From Bacteroidales bacterium (GTDB taxonomy: Bacteria > Bacteroidota > Bacteroidia > Bacteroidales > CG2-30-32-10): a DNA stretch of 64,000 nucleotides. The notes under the pieces were generated by a model. The model was not told the origin of the DNA, ran no database searches, and saw nothing but the letters and a program-made list of their open reading frames with translations. The stretch lies in NCBI GenBank assembly GCA_035353855.1, contig DAOQAK010000003.1:1-64000 (forward strand), read 5' to 3'. Below are positions 1 through 8,063 of the stretch, in pieces (the first letter of the stretch is position 1; every line of letters starts with the position of its first letter). A program made the position numbers and the translations under genes.

Positions 1-24
1 TAATACAGCAATTTAAAGAACAAT

Positions 25-32
25 TACTTTTG
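25..32 (+). promoter_or_regulatory. TAnnTTTG -7 box upstream of SnoaL-like gene
   Basis: TACTTTTG matches the Bacteroidota sigma-ABfr -7 consensus TAnnTTTG. A start of transcription a few bases downstream, near 38-40, would place the signal-peptide-like codons from 61 just inside the transcript. No -33 TTTG is visible because the window edge cuts the region. Confidence 0.35.
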
Positions 33-60
33 GTGGCTTAAACCGAACTCAGGTTATTAT

Positions 61-474
61 ATTTTAATTTCATTTATTTTTATTCATGTTTTTTCTTTTT
101 CTCAAAATAACAGAAAAGAAAAAATAATTCTGAACTCTTTGAAAGCCCAGGAAAATGAATGGAACAAAGGAAATATTGAAGGATATATGGCTTATTACTG
201 GATTTCCGATTCACTGAAATTTATTGGTAAATCGGGCATAACATACGGATGGAAAAATACTCTTGAACATTATAAAATTTCATATCCCGATAAAAAAAAG
301 ATGGGTATGCTTACTTTCTCGGAAATCAAATTTGAATCGTTGAAAAGAAATATTATTATGGTTACCGGTCGCTGGGAACTTGCCAGGGAAAATGATAATC
401 TTAGCGGATATTATTCTTTGATATGGAAAAAAATAAAAGGTAAATGGGTAATTATATCTGATCACACATCATAA
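61..474 (+). CDS. Small secreted SnoaL/NTF2-like (DUF4440-type) protein, no ATG start
   Basis: The mature part resembles the cone-shaped SnoaL/NTF2-like fold often annotated DUF4440: an N-terminal helix with EWNKGNIEGYM, a central segment with YGWKNTLEHY, and a final strand ending WVIISDHTS. Such proteins are small ligand-binding or enzyme-like proteins of unknown substrate. From 61 to 108 the frame reads as a good signal peptide (hydrophobic ILISFIFIHVFSFSQ). The frame is open from 4 but has no ATG, GTG or TTG before a TTG at 139, which would remove the signal. I place the start at an ATT near 61, supported by the promoter-like box at 25-32. The conservative alternative is 139-474. Whether the product is exported depends on this choice. 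Confidence 0.55.
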   Translation: MLISFIFIHVFSFSQNNRKEKIILNSLKAQENEWNKGNIEGYMAYYWISDSLKFIGKSGITYGWKNTLEHYKISYPDKKKMGMLTFSEIKFESLKRNIIMVTGRWELARENDNLSGYYSLIWKKIKGKWVIISDHTS

Positions 475-636
475 TATAACTGACAATTATTTTATAAATG
501 TTCATTGTTTTATAAAATGTGATAACAGTTATAAAAATATTTTCTCATCTTCGTTTAAATATTTTGAAGCAAAATAAGCAGGGGCAGTATTATTAATTAA
601 TTTGTATTTTCCTACCCCCGCTTTTATAAATAAAAA
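475..636. other. Convergent intergenic region with weak terminator-like hairpin
   Basis: No gene is visible. GC-rich arms GCAGGGG near 578 and CCCCCGC near 615, separated by about 30 AT-rich bases, could form a hairpin that ends the minus-strand operon entering from 637. The loop is long, so this is a weak terminator call. Confidence 0.25.
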
Positions 637-3201
637 TTATTTCATTTCAAATGTACTGCCACTCTGAATTTCAATACTATTTTTTAATAATATCTCATTT
701 GTTGCGTCAAGTATAACTTTTGCTGGACTTTGAATTATTACATTACCATAAGGAATTGATGTGGTAACATCATATCCTGCTGATATATTGATTCCATTGA
801 AGTACTTATTAGTATTTATTGTTATATTTTGGATATATTCATCACTTGAAAAAGTATTAATCTCTCCATTACCAGATACAGAAAAAGAAACAGGATCTGT
901 TGTACAGCTAGCTGTTATTCCAATATTTGGGTTGACTCCGCTAATGTAACCTGATCTAAGATTAATTACACTTAAATAATCAGATAAATTGACGTTAGCA
1001 CCATTTTCAATACATATATATCCTCCATTTTCTATTTCAATACTTCCATTATTATATATATTTAGGTTTGCTCCACTTTTAATAATAAGTGAACATCCTT
1101 GTTTAACAACTAATTTTCCTCCATCATTTATATTCATAGTACTTCCTGATTCCAACGTAAAAGCACTTAAATTATTCAACTCAATTTTAGAATTTGATTG
1201 TAAAGTTAGGGTTGAACCATTTTCTGCGTTAAATTTAGTTGTTGAAGCAAATACGCCAGTTAAAGCATCTTTATATATCTTATAAGGAGTATAGTTTTGA
1301 TCTATTGAAATAGTTTTATCTGATGCAAGATTCAATTGTTCTTTGAGAACAACTTCACCCGTCCATCTAACATCATTATTAATATTATAATCATCCCAAA
1401 CAATTGAAGCTTGATATGTTCCGTTTTGCAAATCAGTCATTGTAATTGCTAGTCCACTTAAATATATTTTTGAATTATTTTTTTGAGTACTGCTAGGTTG
1501 AAATTGTGGGTTTTGATTTTCATATTGAGTTAAATAATATGTAGCTAAATTACAAGAAGACGGATTAGTTCCTATACTCATTATTTTAGTACCAGTAAAA
1601 GCATCGTAAACATCTCCTAAATTTGGTATGCTATCATTATACTTTATTGTACTGTAATATTTTTTAAATATACCACATCCATTACTTCCACTGAGTGTTG
1701 AAGTAGTTCCTGTCTGATCGAAAAAATGAGATAATAAATCATTATAACCCATTAAAGGATTTGATAAATTAATCATTTCTGTTCTTGCTGTTGGAGTAGA
1801 TGACCATGCTACACAATTAGGAATAACAGGATCCATTAATGTCATATCCCAATTTCCTTCTGCGGAAATTTGTTTTAAATTATCTGTTTCTGCTGATGGC
1901 CATACATCAGATGAACTCGTACTCTCTAAAATGTCTCTTCCAACTTGAATATAAGCATATATACCTGCTGTTCCTGGTTTTCGACAACTATGAGTATTTG
2001 AATATTGCATATAATCAATTTTATTATTTACTCCTACCTGATGGTTTTCAAGCCAAATATATTGATAGGAACAATTACTATTATCCTTATATGGTAATTT
2101 TATTCTTACTGCATCGCCAGTAGTAACAAAATCTCTCAATATAAAAGTTTTATTACCATCAGTTTTTTGTATATCAGAATTTAAATTATTAGCAGCAATG
2201 TAATAAGGGCTAGTATTATATGTCGAACTTTTCCAATGCATTCGCCATCGTTCATAACCATTACAACTTAACAAAGAAGAACCATAACATCCCATTAAAC
2301 CATAACCACCTTGTATTCCTATTGATGATACCGCTTCACTTGTTCCATAATGATTACCTCCAGAAGTATGAAATGCATTCGATCCAAAAAATTGATGTGC
2401 AATTTCGTGAGTAATTATTTGACAACCATTACTAATGTTTCCGTTACCAACTCCATTAAAAGTTGCGCTTGCACAGGAATAAAAGTTCCCATTTATTTTG
2501 ATGGTATTTCCAAATCCTCCAGAATACCCTGAACCAATTGAAATACTATTCAATGAACTATTAGGGTTTCTATACATTATATTAACAACATCAATAATAT
2601 TATCATTATTATTATCATAATCACTTAACAGATTATGTCCATACAAAGAATTTAATCCATTTACATTTATTAAATCTACAGCTTTCTGTGCTATAACATA
2701 ATAACTAAAAGAATTTCCTGGGTTATTCGGTGTTATTGTTGATTGTTTTATGTTTACAACAGTCCAATCCCCTAGAATTACAAGATTACCAAAAGAAGAT
2801 TCATGATAAAGTCTCGTCATGTAACCTACAACATTATTAGGATTATAATCTGAATCTAAAAAACCTGTCATAAAACTTGAAATAGGAATTGCTTCATTAT
2901 TTATTCCTTCATTTACTGCATTATCCCAAATACCATTATTATCTTGACAAGGATTATTAGCAGGAGTTTGGTCCCATATTATATTTACAAGAATATTTAA
3001 TGCCCTATATGTACCTACAGGCTTAATATATTGATTACCAAAATTTTGAAAAGCATACCCCTCCCAGCTATAATAATTACTTCTTGATTGTTGCCCTGAA
3101 GGTGGAGTATAAAAAGTCTTCCATTCTATTAACTGTGCTTTTGTTTCAAATAAACAAAAAAATAACATTATTATAGTATATAATTTCTTTGAAGCTTTCA
3201 T
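637..3201 (-). CDS. Secreted zinc metalloprotease (M6-like, HEIAH) with beta-helical C-terminal region
   Basis: An 854-residue exported protein with a signal peptide ending ETKAQ. The zinc motif HEIAHQFFG, near residue 265, is the HExxH of gluzincin/metzincin proteases; the surrounding layout recalls the M6 (immune inhibitor A-like) group, though the family call is by eye. Residues from about 690 hold short strands rich in SGA, NGG and GAN turns, followed by a segment resembling the 3-coathanger stack domain of Bacteroidota surface proteins, ending IQSGSTFEMK. No canonical T9SS sorting domain closes the protein. Its ATG overlaps the TGA of the gene before it (ATGA at 3198-3201), so translation is probably coupled in a three-gene operon. 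Likely role: extracellular proteolysis. Confidence 0.75.
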   Translation of the reverse strand: MKASKKLYTIIMLFFCLFETKAQLIEWKTFYTPPSGQQSRSNYYSWEGYAFQNFGNQYIKPVGTYRALNILVNIIWDQTPANNPCQDNNGIWDNAVNEGINNEAIPISSFMTGFLDSDYNPNNVVGYMTRLYHESSFGNLVILGDWTVVNIKQSTITPNNPGNSFSYYVIAQKAVDLINVNGLNSLYGHNLLSDYDNNNDNIIDVVNIMYRNPNSSLNSISIGSGYSGGFGNTIKINGNFYSCASATFNGVGNGNISNGCQIITHEIAHQFFGSNAFHTSGGNHYGTSEAVSSIGIQGGYGLMGCYGSSLLSCNGYERWRMHWKSSTYNTSPYYIAANNLNSDIQKTDGNKTFILRDFVTTGDAVRIKLPYKDNSNCSYQYIWLENHQVGVNNKIDYMQYSNTHSCRKPGTAGIYAYIQVGRDILESTSSSDVWPSAETDNLKQISAEGNWDMTLMDPVIPNCVAWSSTPTARTEMINLSNPLMGYNDLLSHFFDQTGTTSTLSGSNGCGIFKKYYSTIKYNDSIPNLGDVYDAFTGTKIMSIGTNPSSCNLATYYLTQYENQNPQFQPSSTQKNNSKIYLSGLAITMTDLQNGTYQASIVWDDYNINNDVRWTGEVVLKEQLNLASDKTISIDQNYTPYKIYKDALTGVFASTTKFNAENGSTLTLQSNSKIELNNLSAFTLESGSTMNINDGGKLVVKQGCSLIIKSGANLNIYNNGSIEIENGGYICIENGANVNLSDYLSVINLRSGYISGVNPNIGITASCTTDPVSFSVSGNGEINTFSSDEYIQNITINTNKYFNGINISAGYDVTTSIPYGNVIIQSPAKVILDATNEILLKNSIEIQSGSTFEMK

Positions 3202-4103
3202 TGTATTACAATTTTTTTAATTATAGATATTTTATTATTTAAAAATTGGATATAATAAATTCCCTTTTTTAGTGTACGTATGTCAGTTCTATAGTTTAAA
3301 GTGTTTTTTAAAGATTCATTTTTTTCAATACATCCTAAGCTGTTATATATAATAAAATCGCCTTCATAAGGTTCTGAGAAATTTATATTTAATTCTTCTT
3401 TCAATGGATTAGGAAATGTTTTAATTTGTGTATTTACGTTTGTTTCTTTAATGTTAACTATTACGTAAAAACAAGTATCTTCAAAGCTACTAATATTGAT
3501 TTTGTTTTTATAAACATATTTGCCATCTTTTGAGGCACACAGTAACTGACGAGGTGGGTTATAAATATAGTAATTTGCTTGGAAAAGAACACTAAAATTT
3601 GGACCAACCCCTTCAATAAATGTTAATTTCTCTTGATTGGCTGGTAAATGATTAAGATAATTAATCCTTATAATTTTATTTCCATTCTTAGAATAAACAG
3701 AATCAACAATTGCAATTGAGTCGGCTTGAGGATAAAAAGCATATGGATTTAATTTAAAAGTATCCCCAATATTTAAGCTTAAATCCATTACTAAATATTC
3801 CTTTTCTAAACCCGAATCATAAAACCAAACTTTTCCAGAAGTTGTATCTTCACTTATAAAATAGCATCTTTGAGGTGAAAGACAATTATTACTATTTATT
3901 AAAACTATCTTATTATATGGTTTGGAATTAATAGTAGTATCGCAACATATTGTAAAAGTATTTGTTTCATATGTAGTAAAACCTTCAGAAAAGATAGCCC
4001 ATTCAGTAGATTTTTTTCCATATATTGATTCATATGGTTGACTGAATAAATTAATCGAAATAAATAAATTCAGGATAAGGAAATATATTTTTTTATTTTT
4101 CAT
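3198..4103 (-). CDS. T9SS type A sorting-domain protein of unknown function
   Basis: A 301-residue exported protein. Residues 1-21 form a signal peptide (hydrophobic, ending NLFSQ). The last 75 residues are a T9SS type A sorting domain: FPNPLKEELNI, a central YNSLG turn and a closing GIYYIQF followed by KKIVIQ. The middle, residues 25-220, is beta-rich with many N, Y and D and matches no family I can name. The domain implies export through the outer membrane and retention at the surface or release. It sits 4 bp after the S74 gene and overlaps the metalloprotease start by 4 bp, so the three are probably co-transcribed. Confidence 0.75.
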   Translation of the reverse strand: MKNKKIYFLILNLFISINLFSQPYESIYGKKSTEWAIFSEGFTTYETNTFTICCDTTINSKPYNKIVLINSNNCLSPQRCYFISEDTTSGKVWFYDSGLEKEYLVMDLSLNIGDTFKLNPYAFYPQADSIAIVDSVYSKNGNKIIRINYLNHLPANQEKLTFIEGVGPNFSVLFQANYYIYNPPRQLLCASKDGKYVYKNKINISSFEDTCFYVIVNIKETNVNTQIKTFPNPLKEELNINFSEPYEGDFIIYNSLGCIEKNESLKNTLNYRTDIRTLKKGIYYIQFLNNKISIIKKIVIQ

Positions 4104-4107
4104 TTTT

Positions 4108-5859
4108 TTATTCCGTTAAAATCATTTTCTTCGTATCAATTTCTTTTCCATCAACAACTAATGTATACATATACATTCCTGCTTTAAATTCGGAACCTTG
4201 AATTGTAATATTAGCATCACCTTTACTGTTAATATTTATTTTTTTCAATTGAGTTCCCTGCATATTATAAATATATATAGCTGCCGATTGTGCATCAGAG
4301 GGAATAAAATATTTTAATTGTGTTTCTTTAGAGAAAGGGTTTGGTGTATTTTGATATAAAACTGCTTTTTCAATAGAGCTGTTATTGCTATTATTTTTTG
4401 AAGATTTTTGTTCCGATTTATCGGATAAATTACAACATGTATTTATGTCTGATTGTAATTGCAATATTTTTTCTTCTTGCTGTTTTATCGTTTCCGTTAA
4501 AGATTGAATTTCAGAAATGATATCTTGTAATGAATCTATTTTGGCTTTTTGTTTCTCATTATTTGTATTTAATTCTTGAATTGCCTTTACCATTGGCATT
4601 ATAAAATCAGAATAGCGCAAACAATAAACATCTTTATCATTCTTTGGCACATCAAGTCCAGGAAAATCGAACCCACTTTCCTTTGCTGCTTTTTCAACAT
4701 CTTGCGCAATAAAACCAATACAAGCCATTTGCTCAGCCTCAGAAAAATCAATACTATTTACTAATGAATCCGGCGTTCCCCATATTTGATGAAGGACTTT
4801 AGGCATTATATTGTATGTTACCGGTTTTAGTTTTAATACAAAATCCAATCCTTTTACATTTTCTTTAATATTTGCTTTTATTCTTTCGTCTGAATATGCA
4901 GTAATAGTTGTTACTGCAGCACGAATTTGAGTAATAGCAGTATTTCCAAGACAAACTTGGTTATCCCCAGTACACTGACCATTTGATACACCATAGCCTA
5001 TCATGGTTACATTGGTACGTGCTACAGTAGGATAAGAATTAGAACCGATAAAAGTACATTGAGCATTATTTACTCCATTTGCTCCCATACCTGCAACATA
5101 TCCATAGTATGCATTATAACTACCTGTTGTATTAAATTCACCTGAAGCATATCCACTAAACGTATTTCTAATACCTGTTGTATTATAAAAACCGGAATAA
5201 GAACCACTAAATGTATTATATGATGCAGTGGTATTACTCATACCTGCGTTATATCCATTAAATGTATTATATGATGCGGTAGTATTACCATTTCCGGCCC
5301 AGCCTCCATTAAATGTATTATAGCTGCCAGTGGTATTATAGTATCCGGTTTTATACCCCAAAAACACATTAGATCTTATATTCGTTTCATCTTCTGAATA
5401 ACCACTTTCAATACCAAACCTAATTGAATGTGTTGTGGAATTTGTTTCTAAATTAGATGAACCAATGTTGCCAGTAACATCTAATTTATAAGCTGTATTA
5501 TCCTGTTTATTTTTACCAATAAGAACATTCCCATTATCTGCAATAAAAAATACATTGTTTGATCCAAAGGGTACCCAATAATTAAGACCACCTAAACTAT
5601 TTGTTTCAATTTCACCTGCGTGTACGTACTGAATTCCCCATTTCCCATAATTATTTGAAGTATGTTCTCGTCCAAAATACAAAGAAATATCTCCATTTTC
5701 ATCAGGATTGTATATTGAAATACTCCCTTTCACTTCAAGTTTATGTACTGGGCTTGAAAAGCCTATACCAACATCACCATTTGATAACATTTTTAATTGT
5801 GCATTAGTATTGCTATATGCAAACATTAATATTAAAGATAAAATAATTAGCTTTTTCAT
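4108..5859 (-). CDS. Tail-fibre-like protein: head repeats, S74 intramolecular chaperone, coiled coil, T9SS domain
   Basis: 583 residues. A signal peptide (ending SNTNAQ) is followed by a beta-rich stretch and, at about 165-265, six to seven tandem repeats of 16-17 residues built on NTTGSYNTFxG, like trimeric fibre or adhesin heads. Residues from about 325 are a peptidase S74 chaperone domain starting YSDERIKANI, with the Ser-Asp cleavage pair and the Lys five residues on seen in phage endosialidases. A coiled coil (about 430-480) follows, then a linker and a T9SS type A domain starting YQNTPNPF and ending DTKKMILTE. This is the first gene of a three-gene minus-strand operon. Likely role: trimeric surface fibre. 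S74 domains with sorting domains are frequent in environmental Bacteroidota. Confidence 0.8.
   Translation of the reverse strand: MKKLIILSLILMFAYSNTNAQLKMLSNGDVGIGFSSPVHKLEVKGSISIYNPDENGDISLYFGREHTSNNYGKWGIQYVHAGEIETNSLGGLNYWVPFGSNNVFFIADNGNVLIGKNKQDNTAYKLDVTGNIGSSNLETNSTTHSIRFGIESGYSEDETNIRSNVFLGYKTGYYNTTGSYNTFNGGWAGNGNTTASYNTFNGYNAGMSNTTASYNTFSGSYSGFYNTTGIRNTFSGYASGEFNTTGSYNAYYGYVAGMGANGVNNAQCTFIGSNSYPTVARTNVTMIGYGVSNGQCTGDNQVCLGNTAITQIRAAVTTITAYSDERIKANIKENVKGLDFVLKLKPVTYNIMPKVLHQIWGTPDSLVNSIDFSEAEQMACIGFIAQDVEKAAKESGFDFPGLDVPKNDKDVYCLRYSDFIMPMVKAIQELNTNNEKQKAKIDSLQDIISEIQSLTETIKQQEEKILQLQSDINTCCNLSDKSEQKSSKNNSNNSSIEKAVLYQNTPNPFSKETQLKYFIPSDAQSAAIYIYNMQGTQLKKININSKGDANITIQGSEFKAGMYMYTLVVDGKEIDTKKMILTE
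5095..5385 (-). repeat. Tandem repeats coding for NTTGSYNTF-type head motifs
   Basis: Within the S74 gene the DNA repeats a unit of about 48-51 bp (core cattaaatgtattat plus agtggtatta or tgttgtatta on the plus strand) about six times. The units are recent enough to be similar at DNA level, so copy number could vary between strains. Confidence 0.6.
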
Positions 5860-5978
5860 TTTTTCAATAAATTTAAATTTATAAAATAACTTTTATGATA
5901 TTTCCATTTTCGCAGTCAATATCAATCAGCGGACTATCCATATTACAATTTATGCAATCATATAGTATTATTTATTCG

Positions 5979-5986
5979 TATCTTTG
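5979..5986 (+). promoter_or_regulatory. TAnnTTTG -7 box of a possible small RNA
   Basis: TATCTTTG is a perfect -7 box. It lies about 55 bp before an intrinsic terminator on the same strand with no reading frame between them. No clear -33 TTTG is seen. Confidence 0.4.
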
Positions 5987-5990
5987 CCGT

Positions 5991-6066
5991 ATCCTCCTTT
6001 CTGTTGGTAATATATTAAGTATTTGCGTTATTTGAATATTCCTCCAGTTAAGGAGGTTTTTATTTT
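5991..6066 (+). ncRNA. Candidate small RNA with alternative CCTCC/GGAGG pairing
   Basis: The stretch between the -7 box at 5979-5986 and a T-run starting at 6057 has no gene. CCTCC (6041-6045) and GGAGG (6052-6056) form a short hairpin followed by TTTTTATTTTTATTT, an intrinsic terminator. A second copy of the left arm, CCTCCTT at 5993-5999, is fully complementary to AAGGAGG at 6050-6056, so the terminator arm has two possible partners. That could be a long-range closing stem or an antitermination switch. A transcript of roughly 70 nt is inferred, not shown. Alternatively it is a short leader or an isolated terminator. Confidence 0.35.
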
Positions 6067-6071
6067 TATTT
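6041..6071 (+). terminator. Intrinsic terminator (CCTCC/GGAGG, T-run)
   Basis: A 5-bp GC stem, 6-nt loop and T-rich tail on the plus strand. No plus-strand gene precedes it, which is the main reason to suspect a short RNA. Confidence 0.5.
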
Positions 6072-6476
6072 ATATAAAAATTATTGTCATTTGTTACTTA
6101 TTGCAAATATAAGTAGTTATTTATTATTTTAATGTTAAAAGTTAATAATTAACATTTTGCGATTATTATCAGTTTTTGCATGAATTAGGTAAAATGATTT
6201 TTGTAAGCGTTAAACAATGAAATTGATAAGGATAAATTTTTTACAAAAAATATTTTTCGCAGAAACTGTAAAATATTTCAGAATGACAATAGCGGCTTTG
6301 TAGATTGCGTAATTTTTCGTATAAGTGGTAAGGTTGATTTTATATCTGGTAAATATTTCACTCTTTCAATTTTTCTGATCATTCTATCATTCAATCATCC
6401 CATCATTCAATTAAACAATAATTTTCTTTTTACCTGCGTTTTATTAATAGTTAATAACCAATTAATTTTTAAAACT
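6072..6476. other. Gene-free AT-rich region with one inverted repeat
   Basis: No coding region or RNA gene is recognised. AATGTTAA (6131-6138) and TTAACATT (6149-6156) form a perfect 8-bp inverted repeat that could be an operator. At about 6378-6411 a short ATCATTCAATC-type motif repeats three times. No TAnnTTTG box stands close to the gene at 6477. Confidence 0.4.
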
Positions 6477-7316
6477 ATGAAAACAAATGAAACCGGCCAC
6501 GCAAAAAATGTAGCCAATTTTGAACAATTAATTTCCTTTTGTACAGGATATGGTGCAACTTACAACCCCGCTAAAGCAGCTCTTAAACTCACAGCATTAA
6601 ACACCTTGTTTACTACTGCCCAAACATCACTGGCAACTGTAAAGGACAAGTTTAATGCTTATTCAGTGGCTGTCGATGCACGCGAAATCTTGTTTAACCC
6701 TTTAAGTAAATTCACAACACGCGTTTTAAGTGCATTGGAAAGTTCCGAAGTTACAGTGCAAAAAATTGATGATGCGAAAACCATCACCCGAAAAATCACT
6801 GGCAAAAGAGCTACACAAAAAAAAGAAATTATGCCCCTTCCCCGTAAACTTTCCGAAACACAACCGGAAGGAAATACTATAAGCGAAGAAATTAAACAAA
6901 TATCAGCATCGCAAATGAGTTACGATAATCGTCTTGATAATTTCGATAAGCTTATAAAGCTTTTAACCAGTATTACGCTTTATGCTCCCAACGAAGCCGA
7001 TTTAAAGGTTACTGTGCTTACTACATTATATAACGATTTAAAAGCTAAAAACACTGCTGTAATAAATGCGGCAACTCCATTAAGTAACGTCCGAATAGCT
7101 CGGAATGATGTCCTTTACAAAGATATTACCGGCATGGTTTCTATAGCCAACGATGTTAAAGCATATATAAAATCACTGTTCGGTGCAACAAGCCCCCAGT
7201 ATAATCAAATAAGCTCTTTAAAATATACAACACCCAGGAAATTTTTTAAATATACCTACCTTATTTGTAAAACAATCAAAGCGCTTTGTAAAAATATGAC
7301 AGGGATTTATAAATAA
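6477..7316 (+). CDS. Unknown alpha-helical protein with internal duplication and minisatellite-coded tail
   Basis: 279 residues, no signal peptide or membrane segment. Two halves look like copies of one helical domain: about 14-92 (NFEQLISF, then KLTALNTL, later AREILFNP) and about 152-232 (NFDKLIKL, then KVTVLTTL, later ARNDVLYK). A basic linker near 107-125 joins them. I cannot assign a function, though I recall similar helical proteins annotated as hypothetical in Bacteroidota. The final residues, about 258-279, are encoded by units of a 21-bp tandem repeat that continues past the stop codon, so the tail KTIKALC-KNMTGIY-K probably arose by repeat expansion. Monocistronic, flanked by long non-coding regions. 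Confidence 0.65.
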   Translation: MKTNETGHAKNVANFEQLISFCTGYGATYNPAKAALKLTALNTLFTTAQTSLATVKDKFNAYSVAVDAREILFNPLSKFTTRVLSALESSEVTVQKIDDAKTITRKITGKRATQKKEIMPLPRKLSETQPEGNTISEEIKQISASQMSYDNRLDNFDKLIKLLTSITLYAPNEADLKVTVLTTLYNDLKAKNTAVINAATPLSNVRIARNDVLYKDITGMVSIANDVKAYIKSLFGATSPQYNQISSLKYTTPRKFFKYTYLICKTIKALCKNMTGIYK

Positions 7317-7436
7317 CTGACAGCTATAATAAAATAACTGACAGGCAAAATTAAAACAATCAAAGTGCTTTTTACAACAATAAAAGGGTTTTATAAATAA
7401 TCGAAAGGTAAAAGTAAAACTATAAAAGGTATTAAC
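7269..7436 (+). repeat. 21-bp tandem repeat, eight degenerate units, in frame with the upstream gene
   Basis: Eight 21-bp units start at 7269, 7290, 7311, 7332, 7353, 7374, 7395 and 7416. The consensus is close to AAAACAATcAAAGgGcTTTAT. Units 1-2 and 5-6 are the most alike; as a 55-bp block the two pairs match at about 44 of 55 positions. Each unit is seven codons in the frame of the gene at 6477: KTIKALC, KNMTGIY, then units with a stop at the second codon (AAATAA), then KTIKVLF, TTIKGFY, a stop-bearing unit and KTIKGIN. A ninth, weaker unit may precede at 7248. Confidence 0.8.
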
Positions 7437-7467
7437 TTCCCTGATGATCAATCTGCGCTAAAGTCTG

Positions 7468-7519
7468 TCTTTCTTGCTATTTGCAACATCCGTTCTTTCT
7501 TGCTATTTGCAACATCCGT
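7468..7519. repeat. Perfect tandem duplication of 26 bp
   Basis: The 26 bases at 7468-7493, beginning TCTTTCTTGC and ending AACATCCGT, are repeated exactly at 7494-7519. No gene is nearby on either side within 100 bp. It may be a recent slippage event or the scar of a lost mobile element. Confidence 0.85.
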
Positions 7520-7594
7520 AAAAAATGGACACGACCTATTAGAAACTGGGATATGATTTTAAATCAATTCATTATTAAATTTGAAGCCAGATGT

Positions 7595-7611
7595 AGGGTA
7601 TGATATACCCT
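7595..7611. terminator. Small palindrome between convergent genes
   Basis: AGGGTAT (7595-7601) and ATACCCT (7605-7611) form a perfect 7-bp stem with a GAT loop, just past the stop of the minus-strand MORN gene. Plus-strand sequence after it is T-rich. Possible terminator, weak. Confidence 0.3.
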
Positions 7612-7622
7612 CTATTTTCTAA

Positions 7623-8057
7623 TTATTTTTTTATTGTATCGTAATTGACTTGTTTTTCCATAACTCCCTTTTCATTATAAAATTTCCATAACCCAACTTC
7701 CTCACCTTTACTATAATTTCCCTCATAACGTTTCTCGCCATTTTCGTAATAAACAATTCGCTTCCCTTCATCAAGCCCGTTTTCGAAAGTACCTTCACTC
7801 CATTTTTTCCCATTCTCATAATAATAAACCCAGTCACCATGGCGCTTGTTATCTTTGTATTCGCCCTCCATCATTTTTTGCTTATTGGAATAATAGTCTA
7901 CTTCTTTTACCATTTCTTTATTTTCTCCTTCACCCACATAATATTTTTCAACTTTTGGAGAACCATCAGAATAGGATTCTTCAACAACTTTTTTTGTTTT
8001 CTCGGAACAGGAGACAAACATTAAAACGACACATAAAAAAACAAAAGACTTTCTCAT
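7623..8057 (-). CDS. MORN-repeat lipoprotein (YwqK-type)
   Basis: 144 residues. The start MRKSFVFLCVVLMFVSC is a lipoprotein signal with the modified Cys at 17. The rest consists of about four repeats of the MORN-variant type: YYxNGxKxxEG followed by a GxW turn (HGDWVYYYENG, EGKRIVYYENG, VGLWKFYNEKG). Proteins of this layout are often annotated as toxin-antitoxin system YwqK family antitoxin, but no toxin is adjacent and the lipobox argues for an envelope role instead. It follows the OmpH-like gene by 6 bp on the same strand, so the two probably form an operon. Confidence 0.75.
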   Translation of the reverse strand: MRKSFVFLCVVLMFVSCSEKTKKVVEESYSDGSPKVEKYYVGEGENKEMVKEVDYYSNKQKMMEGEYKDNKRHGDWVYYYENGKKWSEGTFENGLDEGKRIVYYENGEKRYEGNYSKGEEVGLWKFYNEKGVMEKQVNYDTIKK

Positions 8058-8063
8058 AATAAT

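Noticed and set aside
4108..5859. Prophage tail fibre
   Set aside because: S74 and head repeats resemble phage fibres, but a signal peptide and T9SS domain are present and no phage gene is nearby.
7269..7519. CRISPR array
   Set aside because: The units are directly adjacent without spacers, degenerate and AT-rich; no cas genes.
7623..8057. Antitoxin of a toxin-antitoxin pair (YwqK name)
   Set aside because: The label comes from the MORN repeats only; the protein has a lipobox and there is no toxin gene next to it.
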